Positions 1 to 8,403 are shown, counted from the first letter of the stretch. The stretch: DNA of 64,000 nt from CAVQCJ01 sp963849365 (GCA_963849365.1 CAWKHA010000004.1:682001-746000), one strand, 5' to 3'. Translations and numbers: made by a program. The notes: a model not told the origin generated them from the letters alone.

Positions 1-2495
1 TGGTCGACGGTCTTGCGGGAGATGAACAGCCGGCCGGCGATCTCGTCGTTGGTGTGACCGCCGCAGAGCAGCTCGAGCACCTCGCGCTCGCGCTGGGTCA
101 GGCCGGCCGGATGCTCGCGCGTCGAAGGCCTGGCACCGGACGGGACCGATCGCACGCCGACGTCGCGCAGGCGCTGCCGGGCCACGCGCACCGCCGCCAC
201 AGCGCCGAGGTCGTCGAGCCGGGCGAGCGCCTCGCGCAGCAGCCCTTCGTCGGTCGAGCCCAGCAGGGCGAGCGCCGCGTCGTACGGGCAGCCCAGGTCG
301 TCCCACCGTCTGGCCGCCTCGGCGTGGTCACCCGCGACCTCGGAGGCGAACGGCTCCACGAGCGCGACGCCGGACGTACGGGTGCGGTCGATGCGGTACC
401 GCCACACCGCCACCTCGGATGCGGCCAGCGCGTCGCCCGGCGGCACGGCCTTCTCCGCCTTCGCGATGTCCTCCTCCGCGGCCACGAGGTCACGCTCGAG
501 CCACCGTGCCTCCGCGGCAGCGGTCCTGGCGGCCACGATCCACAGCGGCTCGTCGAGCCGGTCGGAGGATGCCACCGCCTCATCGAGGCAGTCCCAGACA
601 CCCGCGTCACCGCGACGGGCCCGCACGCTGCCCAGGCTCATCAGCGGGTTGAGCCGGTTGACCGGCGAGACAGCGGGCAGCGCGAGCAGCGACGCGGCCA
701 GCCCGGCCGCCTCGGCCCAGCCACCCGTCCGGGCCAGCGCCTGCGTGCGCTGGCCGCGCAGGCAGGTGCCGAACGTGCCGATGTCGTGCTCGTCGCTGTA
801 GGCGATGCCGTCGACGAAGTACCGCTCGCCCGTCGCAAAGCTCAGGAAGCTGCAGTGCAGCGCGTAGCTGTTCGCGAAGGCCCGACCCGCCTGAGCCTCG
901 AGGCCGGTCGCCACGGCCACCTCCAGCGCGCGGTCGAGCAGTTCCCGCCAGTCGCCGCCGATGTCGGCCGACGCGCAGCCCTCCGTGTTCAGCGCATCGC
1001 TGAGCACGTCGGGCAGGCCCCACTGTTCGGCGAGCGCACGGGCGCGTCGGGCGAGCTCGATCGCCTCGGTGTGCCGGGACTCCTCCATGCGCGTACCGGC
1101 CAGGTTGACCAGGGCACGGGCGAGCTCCGGCGTGGAGCCGAGCGGCTCGAGTACGGCCAGGGCGTCCTCGGCGGCACGGTGCGCCTCGGCGCCCCGGCAC
1201 AGCCGCCACATGGCGCGCGAGAGCAGGCCGAGCGTGCCTCCCGCACGTAGCGGGTCGTCGACCTCGCGCCACAGAGCCAGCGCCGAGCCGCAGGCGTCGG
1301 CACACTCCTGCCAGCGGTCGACGAGCGACATCTGGATGGCCAGCGCCTCGTACAGGGACGCGCGCGTCAGGACGTCGGTCCCGGCCGAGAACCGCAGCGC
1401 GCGCTGGTACTGCGCAGCCGCCTCGCGGTGCGACCCGAGCTCGGAGGCGACCCGCGCGGCGACGGGGGCGTGCAGCAGCACCAGCTCGCCGTCCGCCGCG
1501 GCCTCGGCGTGGAAGGCCAGGCGCGCGGCGTCGTCGCAGCCGGTCGCGCGCAGCGCGTCGAGGATGCGGCGATGGATCGGGGCGCGCCGGTGCGCGGCGA
1601 TGCCCTGCTCCACGGCCAGCCGGGCGATCTCGTGCCGGAACCGCAGGCGGTCGCCGTCACCGGTCAGGATGCCGCCGGCGACGACCTCGTCGACCGTCCC
1701 CGGCGGCTCACCGGTGACGGCCGCGAGCAGCCCGGGCTCGACCTTCGACCCGATCAGCGCGGCGGCGTCGAGCACGGCGCGGGCCTCGCCACGCAGGCGG
1801 GCCGCGCGGGCGAGCACGGCGTCACGCGCCGACGTGGGCAGCTCCGCGGACCCGTCGCGGAGCACTTCGGTGACGTAGAACGGGTTGCCGCCGGTCAGCC
1901 GGTACAGCTCTCCCGGCTCGACGCCGCTCCCCTCGGCCAGGAGTCCGACCGCCTCCGGCGACAGCGGGGGCACGTCGAGCCGGCGGGTGTGCCGCTGCGT
2001 CGTCAGCTCCCCCAGGGCGACCTGCAGACGGTCGTTCCCGGCCAGGCCGTCGTCGCGGTAGCTGACCAGCATCAGGGCGCGCGCCGAGCGGATCCGCCGG
2101 CCGGTGAAGCGCAGCAGGTCGAGGGTGGCCTCGTCGGCCCAGTGGACGTCCTCCACAGCGAGGACGGTCAGCACGTCGGGCCGGTCGAGCTGGCGCAGCA
2201 GCGCGGCGAAGAGCTCGTCCCGGGGGGCGCCGACGCGGCACAGCTCGGCCAGCTCCCCCCCGAGCGCGCCGGCGATGTCGAGCAGCGGCGCGAGCGGGCG
2301 GGGGGTGAACAGACCGTCGCAGCCGCCCCAGCACCAACGCGCGCCGGGCAGCTCGGCCTGCAGCCGTTCGAGCAGGCTGGACTTGCCGACCCCCGCCTCG
2401 CCCGCGACCAGGACCAGCCGGCCGTGCCCGTCGCCTGCCTCGCCGGCGTACTGGGCCAGCGCCGCGCGCTGGGCCTCCCGTTCGAGCAGCCGCAT
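1..2495 (-). CDS. LuxR-family large ATP-binding transcriptional regulator (LAL type), 3' end cut by window
   Basis: Open minus-strand frame of about 831 codons running off the left edge. It starts at an ATG (MRLLEREAQRAALAQY). An N-terminal AAA/NACHT-like ATPase follows at once, with Walker A GEAGVGKSSLL near residue 30 and a Walker B-like LAVEDVHWAD near residue 110. A long helical TPR-like middle comes next, then a C-terminal LuxR helix-turn-helix beginning LTQREREVLELLCGGHTNDEIAGRLF and continuing beyond the window. This is the LAL/MalT-like layout, usually about 900 residues, so only some 20-40 residues should be missing. Such proteins activate transcription after binding ATP and an inducer; the inducer cannot be read from sequence. 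It is divergent from the DGPF/sigma pair, with no shared operator evident. Confidence 0.85.
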   Translation of the reverse strand, partial: MRLLEREAQRAALAQYAGEAGDGHGRLVLVAGEAGVGKSSLLERLQAELPGARWCWGGCDGLFTPRPLAPLLDIAGALGGELAELCRVGAPRDELFAALLRQLDRPDVLTVLAVEDVHWADEATLDLLRFTGRRIRSARALMLVSYRDDGLAGNDRLQVALGELTTQRHTRRLDVPPLSPEAVGLLAEGSGVEPGELYRLTGGNPFYVTEVLRDGSAELPTSARDAVLARAARLRGEARAVLDAAALIGSKVEPGLLAAVTGEPPGTVDEVVAGGILTGDGDRLRFRHEIARLAVEQGIAAHRRAPIHRRILDALRATGCDDAARLAFHAEAAADGELVLLHAPVAARVASELGSHREAAAQYQRALRFSAGTDVLTRASLYEALAIQMSLVDRWQECADACGSALALWREVDDPLRAGGTLGLLSRAMWRLCRGAEAHRAAEDALAVLEPLGSTPELARALVNLAGTRMEESRHTEAIELARRARALAEQWGLPDVLSDALNTEGCASADIGGDWRELLDRALEVAVATGLEAQAGRAFANSYALHCSFLSFATGERYFVDGIAYSDEHDIGTFGTCLRGQRTQALARTGGWAEAAGLAASLLALPAVSPVNRLNPLMSLGSVRARRGDAGVWDCLDEAVASSDRLDEPLWIVAARTAAAEARWLERDLVAAEEDIAKAEKAVPPGDALAASEVAVWRYRIDRTRTSGVALVEPFASEVAGDHAEAARRWDDLGCPYDAALALLGSTDEGLLREALARLDDLGAVAAVRVARQRLRDVGVRSVPSGARPSTREHPAGLTQREREVLELLCGGHTNDEIAGRLFISRKTVD

Positions 2496-2581
2496 GGGCC
2501 CGATTGTCGGCCAACGCGCCCGGCCCGTCCATCGACCTGCGGGACCGTCGCCGGACGGTATGGGAGGTTCTGGTCGGATCG

Positions 2582-2608
2582 TGTCGATCCGGGACCGGGC
2601 TGTTCGAC
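2582..2608 (+). promoter_or_regulatory. Candidate ECF42-dependent promoter of the DGPF gene
   Basis: TGTCGA at 2582-2587 is followed after 17 nt by CGAC at 2605-2608, about 64 nt before the DGPF start codon. ECF42 sigma factors are reported to recognise TGTCGA in the -35 and CGA in the -10 region, typically before genes for DGPF proteins. An ECF42-like sigma factor is encoded immediately downstream, which makes autogenous control of the pair plausible. Assignment rests on motif match and position only. Confidence 0.6.
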
Positions 2609-2671
2609 CCATGGGTAAGCCGGAAGCACCGGCAGGCAACGCCCGGAGCACGAGACCGAAGGAGACCAGCC

Positions 2672-3007
2672 ATGCGATTCCTGATGTACACCCTGGGTGA
2701 CGAGTCCGTCCCGATCCCGCCGCCGACGCCCGAGCTGATGACCGAGATGGGCGCGTTCGTCGAAGAGGCCACCAAGGCCGGCGTCCTGCTGGCCACCGGC
2801 GGTGTCGCACCGACCGCGATGGGTGCGCGGGTGTCGCTGCGGAACGGGGAGTTCACCGTGACGGACGGGCCGTTCGCCGAGGCGAAGGAGCTGATCGGCG
2901 GCTGGGCGCTGTGCGAGTGCCGGGACAAGGACGAGGCGATCGAGTGGACCAAGCGGTTCCTGGCCATCGTCGGCGAGGGCGAGTCGACCGTCCGTCCGGT
3001 CTTCTGA
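2672..3007 (+). CDS. DGPF-domain (YCII-related) protein
   Basis: 111-residue protein beginning MRFLMYTLGDE. The family signature DGPF is visible in VTDGPFAEAKELIGGW at about residues 70-85. A good Shine-Dalgarno (AAGGAG at 2659-2664) sits 7 nt before the ATG, which decides this start over the longer open frame. YCII/DGPF proteins are small ferredoxin-fold proteins of unclear biochemistry, nearly always encoded beside ECF42 sigma factors, as here. Family knowledge suggests it is the main target of the neighbouring sigma factor; an enzymatic or sensing role is unproven. Confidence 0.88.
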   Translation: MRFLMYTLGDESVPIPPPTPELMTEMGAFVEEATKAGVLLATGGVAPTAMGARVSLRNGEFTVTDGPFAEAKELIGGWALCECRDKDEAIEWTKRFLAIVGEGESTVRPVF

Positions 3008-3018
3008 CGCTGCGCTTC

Positions 3019-3078
3019 ACCTCGTGAACCGTCACTGACTGGGACGTGGGAGCCGTCCCGCGTGACGGTTCACGGGGT
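3019..3078. repeat. Nested inverted repeat between DGPF and sigma genes
   Basis: Outer arms 3019-3035 and 3062-3078 are 17 nt with a single G-T wobble. Inside lies a second dyad, GGGACG at 3041-3046 with CGTCCC at 3054-3059. The element starts 11 nt after the DGPF stop and ends 40 nt before the chosen sigma-factor start. It could partially terminate transcription, lowering sigma expression relative to DGPF, or stabilise the upstream mRNA. There is no U-tract. Confidence 0.6.
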
Positions 3079-3118
3079 CAAGACGGTCGGGAGGGGGACC
3101 TGTGGTGTCATCGAGGGC

Positions 3119-4408
3119 GTGACGGTCCCGGACACCAGCGGCGCCATCGAGGCCGTCTTCCGGATGGAGTACCCCCGGCTCGTCGCCGCGCTGGCGCACT
3201 ACACCGGCGACCTGGGACTGGCCGAGGAGCTGGCGCAGGACGCGCTGGTCGCCGCCCTCGAGCAGTGGCCCTCCGACGGCGTTCCGCGCAACGCCCGCGG
3301 CTGGCTGCTGACCGTCGCCAAGCGCCGTGCCGTCGACCTGTTCCGCCGCAACGAGCGACTGGGTGCGAAGTACGCCGAGATCGGCCGCGAGCTCGGACCC
3401 GACGGCGCAGTGGTCACGCCCGACTTCGACCGCGCCTTCTCCGACGACATCGACGACGACCTGCTGCGGCTGGTGTTCACCGCATGCCATCCCGTGCTCG
3501 GCGTCCCGGCGCGGGTCGCGCTGACGCTGCGACTGCTCGGCGGTCTCACGACCACGGAGATCGCCCGCGCGTACCTGGTCACGGAGTCGACCATCGCGCA
3601 GCGCATCGTCCGGGCGAAGCGGGCGCTGGCCAAGGCGGGGGTGCCGTTCGAGGTCCCGTCCGCGCAGGAGCGGTCCGGTCGCCTCGCATCGGTGCTGGAG
3701 GTCGTGTACCTCATCTTCAACGAGGGCTACTCGGCGACGGCCGGGGACGACTGGATGCGTCCGGAGCTGTGCGGGGACGCGCTGCGCCTGGGCCGGCTGC
3801 TCGCCAACCTCGCGCCCGACGAGCCCGAGGTCCACGCTCTGGTGGCGCTGATGGAGATCCAGGCGTCGCGGGTGCCCGCCCGGGTCGGGCCGGACGGCGA
3901 GCCGATCCTGCTGCTCGCCCAGGACCGCGCCCGCTGGGACCGGCTGCTGGTCAACCGCGGCCTGGCCGCGCTCGAGCGCGCCGAGGAGCTGGGCGGCTCC
4001 GGTCCGTACGTCCTGCAGGCCGAGATCGCCGCATGCCACGCGCGCGCGTTCCGTCCCGGTGACACCGACTGGGAGCGGATCGTCGCGCTCTACGGCGTCC
4101 TGGCCGGGGTGACGCCCTCGCCGGTGGTCGAGCTGAACCGCGCGGTCGCGGTCTCGATGGCCTCGGGTCCGGAGGCCGGCCTGGCGCTGGTGGACGCGCT
4201 CGCCGACGAGCCGGCCCTGCAGGGCTACCACCTGCTCCCCAGCGTCCGCGGCGACCTGTTGATGAAGCTCGGCCGACCCGAGGAGGCTCGCGTCGAGTTC
4301 GAGCGGGCTGCCGCGATGACCCGCAACGCGCGCGAGCAGGAACTGTCGCTGCGCCGCGCCGAGGACGCCGCCCGCGCAGACGCCGCGTCCGGCAGGATCG
4401 GGTCATGA
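3119..4408 (+). CDS. ECF42-type RNA polymerase sigma factor with C-terminal TPR-like extension
   Basis: About 429 residues from a GTG at 3119 (MTVPDTSGAIEAVFRMEYPRL). An in-frame GTG at 3062 would add 19 residues but lies inside the inverted repeat, and neither start has a convincing Shine-Dalgarno. Region 2 contains LAEELAQDALVAALEQWP and RGWLLTVAKRRAVDLFRR (about residues 30-75). Region 4 contains LRLLGGLTTTEIARAYLVTESTIAQRIVRAKRAL (about 135-170). The remaining roughly 240 residues are the long C-terminal extension (DUF6596/TPR-like, IFNEGYSATAGDDW) that defines ECF42 proteins, which lack a classical anti-sigma partner and depend on this extension. No anti-sigma gene is nearby. The stop overlaps the next gene (ATGA). 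Confidence 0.9.
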   Translation: MTVPDTSGAIEAVFRMEYPRLVAALAHYTGDLGLAEELAQDALVAALEQWPSDGVPRNARGWLLTVAKRRAVDLFRRNERLGAKYAEIGRELGPDGAVVTPDFDRAFSDDIDDDLLRLVFTACHPVLGVPARVALTLRLLGGLTTTEIARAYLVTESTIAQRIVRAKRALAKAGVPFEVPSAQERSGRLASVLEVVYLIFNEGYSATAGDDWMRPELCGDALRLGRLLANLAPDEPEVHALVALMEIQASRVPARVGPDGEPILLLAQDRARWDRLLVNRGLAALERAEELGGSGPYVLQAEIAACHARAFRPGDTDWERIVALYGVLAGVTPSPVVELNRAVAVSMASGPEAGLALVDALADEPALQGYHLLPSVRGDLLMKLGRPEEARVEFERAAAMTRNAREQELSLRRAEDAARADAASGRIGS

Positions 4409-5397
4409 CCGAACGCTTGCGCTGGGGGATCATCGGGACCGGCTGGATCGCCACCGCCTTCGCGAAGGACCTGCAGCTGCTCGAGGACGCCGAGCTGGTC
4501 GCGGTGGGATCGCGGGCGCAGGACACCGCGGACGCCTTCGGGGCCAAGGTCGGCGCCCGCAACCGGCATCCGTCGTACGAGTCACTGGTGACCGACCCCG
4601 AGGTCGACGCGGTGTACGTGTCCACCCCGCACCCCGGCCACCACGACGCCACCCGGCTGGCCCTGCAGGCCGGCAAGCCCGTGCTCTGCGAGAAGCCGTT
4701 CATGCTCAACGCCGCCGAGGCCGATGACGTGATCGGGCTGGCGAGGTCCCGCAGCCTGTTCCTGATGGAGGCCATGTGGGCGCGGTTCCTGCCGCACATG
4801 GTCCGGGTCCGGGAGATCCTCGCCGCCGGCACGCTCGGACGGATCGTCACCGTGCAGGCCGACCACGGGCAGTGGTTCGCGTACGACCCGGAGCACCGGC
4901 TGTTCGCCCCGCGGCTGGGCGGGGGCGCGCTGCTCGACCTCGGGGTCTACCCGGTCTCGTTCGCGTCCTCGGTGCTCGGTGCGCCCGACCGCGTCACCGC
5001 CGTCGCCGACATGACCGACACCGGCGTCGACGGGCAGACCTCGCTGCTGCTGCAGTACGCAGGCGGCGCCCAGGCCGTGCTGACCACCACCCTGTGGGGA
5101 GCCGGCCCGAACCGGGCCGCGATCGTCGGCACCGACGCGCGGATCGAGATCGACGGCACCTGGTACACGCCGACCTCGTTCTCGGTCCTGGACCGCGACG
5201 ACCAGCTGCTGGAACGCTTCGACGAGCCGCCGGTCGGGCACGGCCTGCGGTACCAGGCGGCCGAGGTGGCCCGCTGCCTGCGGGCCGGGCTGACCGAGAG
5301 CCCGGTGCTGCCGCTGGACGAGAGCCGTTCGATCATGGCGACGATGGACGAGGTACGCCGGCAGATCGGCCTGGTCTACCCGGGCGAGCAGGGCTGA
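4405..5397 (+). CDS. Gfo/Idh/MocA family NAD(P)-dependent oxidoreductase
   Basis: 330 residues. The N-terminal Rossmann fold shows GIIGTGWIATAFAKDL (residues 8-23). The family motif for cofactor/substrate binding is GKPVLCEKPFMLNAAEA (about 91-107), followed by the beta-sheet substrate domain. Members oxidise or reduce sugars, inositols or related polyols; the substrate here is not evident. The start ATG overlaps the sigma-factor stop by 4 nt, so translation is probably coupled. Seven nucleotides separate it from the downstream esterase, suggesting a small sigma-oxidoreductase-esterase operon possibly directed at carbohydrate derivatives. Confidence 0.88.
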   Translation: MTERLRWGIIGTGWIATAFAKDLQLLEDAELVAVGSRAQDTADAFGAKVGARNRHPSYESLVTDPEVDAVYVSTPHPGHHDATRLALQAGKPVLCEKPFMLNAAEADDVIGLARSRSLFLMEAMWARFLPHMVRVREILAAGTLGRIVTVQADHGQWFAYDPEHRLFAPRLGGGALLDLGVYPVSFASSVLGAPDRVTAVADMTDTGVDGQTSLLLQYAGGAQAVLTTTLWGAGPNRAAIVGTDARIEIDGTWYTPTSFSVLDRDDQLLERFDEPPVGHGLRYQAAEVARCLRAGLTESPVLPLDESRSIMATMDEVRRQIGLVYPGEQG

Positions 5398-5404
5398 GCC
5401 GGCC

Positions 5405-6379
5405 ATGGCCTTTTTCGACCTGTCGCTGGACGAGCTGCGCAGCTACGACCCGCGCCCCAAGGCACCGCCGGACCTGGAGGAGTACTGGGCACGGACGCTC
5501 GCCCAGGCACGCTCCGCCGGCGCCGGGTCGCAGCCGGCCTTCGTACCGGTCCGGACCCCGCTCACGCTGGTGGACGCGTACGACGTGACCTTCCCGGGGT
5601 TCGGCGGCGACCCGGTCCGCGGCTGGCTGCACGTCCCGGCCGCGAGCAGCGGCCGGCTGCCGACGGTGGTGCGCTACCTGGGGTACACCGGCGGTCGCGG
5701 GCTGGCCCACGAGGTCAGCGTGTGGACGCTCGCGGGCTACGCCTGCCTCGTGGTCGACACCCGTGGCCAGGGCACCGGCTCGACGGCCGGCGACACGGCG
5801 GACAGCGGCGGGACCGGGCCTTCGTACCCCGGCTTCATGACCCGCGGCGTGCTCGACCCGGACTCGTACTACTACCGGCGGGTCTTCACCGACGCGGTGC
5901 GCGCCGTCGACGCGGTGCGCACGCACCCCGCGGTCGACCCGGACCGGGTCGCGGTGACCGGGGCCAGCCAGGGCGGCGGGATCACCATCGCGGTCGGGGC
6001 GCTGGCCGAGCGGCTGGTCGGGGTCATGCCCGACGTGCCGTTCCTGTGCCACTTCCGGCGGGCCACCGAGATCACCGACGCGGACCCGTACGCGGAGATC
6101 GTCGGCTACCTGAAGGCGCACCGCGACCACGTCGAGCAGGTGTTCGGCACGCTGGCGTACTTCGACGGGGCGGTGCTGGGACGGCTCGCGTCGGCCCCGG
6201 CGCTGTTCTCGGTGGCCCTCATGGACACGGTGTGCCCGCCGTCGACGGTGTTCGCGGCGTTCCACGCCTACGGCGGCGCCGACAAGGCGATCACGGTGTA
6301 CCCGTACAACGAGCACGAGGGCGGCCAGGCCTTCCAGCACGCCGAGCAGCTCGAGTGGCTCGCCGCCCGCCTGGCCTGA
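5405..6379 (+). CDS. Acetylxylan esterase / cephalosporin-C deacetylase family hydrolase
   Basis: 324 residues, alpha/beta-hydrolase of the AXE1 family. The usual N-terminus MAFFDLSLDELRSY and the WARTL segment are present. The nucleophile elbow is GASQGGG (about residues 186-192), with a DTRGQG(T)GS oxyanion-region motif near residue 118 and an HEGG histidine near residue 302. The family removes acetyl groups from acetylated xylo-oligosaccharides and similar small esters. No signal peptide is seen, so it is cytoplasmic. It follows the oxidoreductase by 7 nt and is probably co-transcribed. Confidence 0.9.
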   Translation: MAFFDLSLDELRSYDPRPKAPPDLEEYWARTLAQARSAGAGSQPAFVPVRTPLTLVDAYDVTFPGFGGDPVRGWLHVPAASSGRLPTVVRYLGYTGGRGLAHEVSVWTLAGYACLVVDTRGQGTGSTAGDTADSGGTGPSYPGFMTRGVLDPDSYYYRRVFTDAVRAVDAVRTHPAVDPDRVAVTGASQGGGITIAVGALAERLVGVMPDVPFLCHFRRATEITDADPYAEIVGYLKAHRDHVEQVFGTLAYFDGAVLGRLASAPALFSVALMDTVCPPSTVFAAFHAYGGADKAITVYPYNEHEGGQAFQHAEQLEWLAARLA

Positions 6380-6388
6380 CCCCTGATC

Positions 6389-6462
6389 CCGCTTCACCTC
6401 GGGAAGCGGAGGGTTCCCGGGTCGGGGCAGCAGCCGTCCGGGCCGCCTCGTCGACGGCCCGG
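6389..6462. terminator. Two-hairpin convergent terminator region
   Basis: Between the esterase stop (6379) and the convergent bldC stop (6484) are two GC-rich hairpins: CCGCTTC/GAAGCGG at 6389-6395 and 6403-6409, and CCGGGCC/GGCCCGG at 6438-6444 and 6456-6462. The position between convergent genes fits bidirectional termination; there is no U-tract, as is common in this phylum. Confidence 0.55.
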
Positions 6463-6483
6463 GCGGCGCTCCCGCCCCGGGTC

Positions 6484-6693
6484 CTAGTCCCCTGAGTCGC
6501 GCTGCTGCGGAATCTGGCCGAGCAGCTCCCGGACCTCGGCCTCGCGGTACCGGCGGTGCCCGCCGAGCGTGCGGATCGAGGTCAGCTTGCCGGCCTTGGC
6601 CCAGCGGGTCACCGTCTTCGGGTCGACTCGGAACATGGCCGCGACCTCGGACGGGGTCAGCAGCGGTTCGGCGTCGGGGGTACGGGTGGTCAC
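6484..6693 (-). CDS. bldC: BldC-type MerR-like developmental transcriptional regulator
   Basis: 69 residues from a GTG: MTTRTPDAEPLLTPSEVAAMF, then RVDPKTVTRWAKAGKLTS and IRTLGGHRRYREAEVRELL. This is nearly the Streptomyces BldC sequence: a lone MerR winged helix-turn-helix lacking the dimerisation helix and effector domain. BldC binds DNA cooperatively on direct repeats and holds back early entry into development in Streptomyces. The start is fixed by AGGAGG 7 nt upstream and by family length (68-70 aa); an upstream ATG would add nine unrelated residues. It is divergent from the amino acid dehydrogenase, the same neighbourhood as in Streptomyces. Confidence 0.95.
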   Translation of the reverse strand: MTTRTPDAEPLLTPSEVAAMFRVDPKTVTRWAKAGKLTSIRTLGGHRRYREAEVRELLGQIPQQRDSGD

Positions 6694-6787
6694 GCTGGGG
6701 CCTCCTGGGTGGACCGCCACGGCGACGGTCAGCCGCGCACATCATCCCTTCCGTCCCGCTTGTCCGATATGGCCCGTAAGGGCTAGG

Positions 6788-6857
6788 CGGGTGATGGCCC
6801 GGACGGACTAGTCGCCGGCGTCCGGCGATCACCCGAGCGGGCTCGCGGATCTACGCT
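6788..6857 (+). promoter_or_regulatory. Leaderless promoter with nested operator-like dyad upstream of the dehydrogenase
   Basis: A -10-like TACGCT at 6852-6857 is followed by exactly 7 nt and then the ATG at 6865, implying a leaderless mRNA. Immediately upstream lie two nested dyads: CGGGTGAT (6788-6795) with ATCACCCG (6828-6835), and inside them TCGCCGG-CGT-CCGGCGA (6812-6828). The outer right arm covers the expected -35 region, so a bound repressor or activator could control the gene. Confidence 0.55.
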
Positions 6858-6864
6858 TCGGGCC

Positions 6865-8061
6865 ATGCCCGACGTGCCGGCGCCGCCCACCGCACCGTCC
6901 GTGAGCGACCTCCTCGCCGGAGCGGAGCACGAGCAGGTCGTCCGGTTCCGCGACCACGCCACCGGCCTGCTCGGCTACGTGGCGATCCACAGCACCGCGC
7001 TCGGGCCTGCGCTGGGCGGCACCCGTTTCCGCCCGTACGCCTCCGAAGCCGACGCCGTCGCCGACGCCCTCCGGCTGGCCAGGGCGATGTCGTACAAGAA
7101 CGCCCTGGCCGGGCTGCCGCACGGCGGCGGGAAGGCGGTGATCATCGGCGACCCAGCCACCGGCAAGTCCGCGGACCTGCTGCGCGCCTACGGCCGGTTC
7201 CTGGAGTCGCTCGGGGGCAGGTACGTGACGGCCTGCGACGCGGGCACGTACGTCGCCGACATGGACGTGGTCGACGAGACCTGCCGCTGGGTCACCGGGC
7301 GCTCGCCCGGGCGCGGCGGCTGCGGCGACTCGAGCGTGCTCACGGCGTACGGGCTCTTCGAAGGGATGCGTGCGGCCGCTCGGTTCCGCTGGGGGACCGC
7401 GACCCTGGCCGGCCGCCGGGTGGGCATCCGCGGGGTGGGGAAGGTCGGCGCGCAGCTCGTCGAGCACCTCCTCGAGGACGGGGCCACGGTGGTCGTGACC
7501 GACGTGGACCGCGCCGCCGTCGAACGGGTGCTCGCCGCGCACCCCGGCGTCGAGTCGGTGCCGGACGGGGACACGCTCGCCCGCGAGCCGCTGGACGTCC
7601 TCGCGCCCTGCTCGCTCGGGGCCGAGCTGGACGATGCGGTGGCCGCGGTGCTGTCGGCGGAGATCGTCTGCGGTGCCGCCAACAACCAGCTGGCGCACCC
7701 CGGCGTCGCCGCCCTGCTGGCCGCCCGCGGGATCCTGTACGTCCCCGACTTCCTGGTGAACTCGGGCGGGGTGATCCAGGTCGCGGACGAGCTCCGGGGC
7801 TTCGACATGGAACGGGCCAGGGCGGCCGCAGCCGCCATAGGCGTGACCACCCTCGAGGTCCTGGACACCGCCCGGGAGGGCGGGGTGCTGCCGGAGACCG
7901 CGGCGGAGAAGATCGCCGAGCAGCGGATGGCGGCAGGGCCCTGGGCGGGACGGCTGTACCCCGGGCTGGCTGCACTCGAGCGGGGCGGTGAGGAGCCGGC
8001 GTCCGGCGCTCGCGCGAGCGGGACCATCACGCCCGCCGGTCAGGTGCCCGGACCGGGCTGA
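6865..8061 (+). CDS. vdh: Leucine/valine (Glu/Leu/Phe/Val) dehydrogenase
   Basis: 398 residues; NAD-dependent oxidative deamination of branched-chain amino acids to 2-oxo acids and ammonia. Glycine-rich ALGGTRFRPY and the catalytic-lysine region MSYKNALAGLPHGGGKAVIIGDP (about residues 75-98) are present. The Rossmann motif GIRGVGKVGAQLVEHLLEDG lies near residue 190, and CGAANNQLA with VNSGGVIQVADEL later. The usual length is 350-370; the extra C-terminal 30-40 residues (SGARASGTITPAGQVPGPG) look unstructured. Its position beside bldC and DUF3073 matches the Streptomyces valine dehydrogenase locus, which supports the symbol. Confidence 0.88.
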   Translation: MPDVPAPPTAPSVSDLLAGAEHEQVVRFRDHATGLLGYVAIHSTALGPALGGTRFRPYASEADAVADALRLARAMSYKNALAGLPHGGGKAVIIGDPATGKSADLLRAYGRFLESLGGRYVTACDAGTYVADMDVVDETCRWVTGRSPGRGGCGDSSVLTAYGLFEGMRAAARFRWGTATLAGRRVGIRGVGKVGAQLVEHLLEDGATVVVTDVDRAAVERVLAAHPGVESVPDGDTLAREPLDVLAPCSLGAELDDAVAAVLSAEIVCGAANNQLAHPGVAALLAARGILYVPDFLVNSGGVIQVADELRGFDMERARAAAAAIGVTTLEVLDTAREGGVLPETAAEKIAEQRMAAGPWAGRLYPGLAALERGGEEPASGARASGTITPAGQVPGPG

Positions 8062-8157
8062 GGCCTTGTACCCTAGGCAGACGTCGACCGAGCAGCCATC
8101 GGTCGCTCGCACAGTGACGCCGACCGGGGCGATGCCCCGTCTTGAGGGGGTCGAGCC

Positions 8158-8400
8158 ATGGGGCGCGGCCGGGCCAAGGCCAAGCAGACCAAGGTGGCCC
8201 GCGAGCTGAAGTACAGCTCGCACGGGACCGATCTTGACGCGCTGCGCGCTGAGCTCGCGGGGGGACGCCCCGCAGGTCCACCGGACCACGTCGAACCCGA
8301 CGGGGACGAAGTCGACGACCCGTACGCCGAGTACGAGGACGACGACGATGACGACGAGGACGACGACGACTTCGGGGGCCAGGTCCGCGGCGGCCGCTGA
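8158..8400 (+). CDS. DUF3073 family small protein
   Basis: 80 residues. The basic N-terminus MGRGRAKAKQTKVARELKYSS and the region FGGQVRGGR at the end are typical of actinobacterial DUF3073 proteins; the C-terminal half is a run of Asp/Glu (DDDDDDEDDDDF). Function is unknown. A TACCCT box at 8069-8074 and GAGGGGG about 6-12 nt before the ATG suggest its own promoter and a leader of roughly 80 nt. The stop lies 3 nt from the convergent purM stop. Confidence 0.88.
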   Translation: MGRGRAKAKQTKVARELKYSSHGTDLDALRAELAGGRPAGPPDHVEPDGDEVDDPYAEYEDDDDDDEDDDDFGGQVRGGR

Positions 8401-8403
8401 GCC

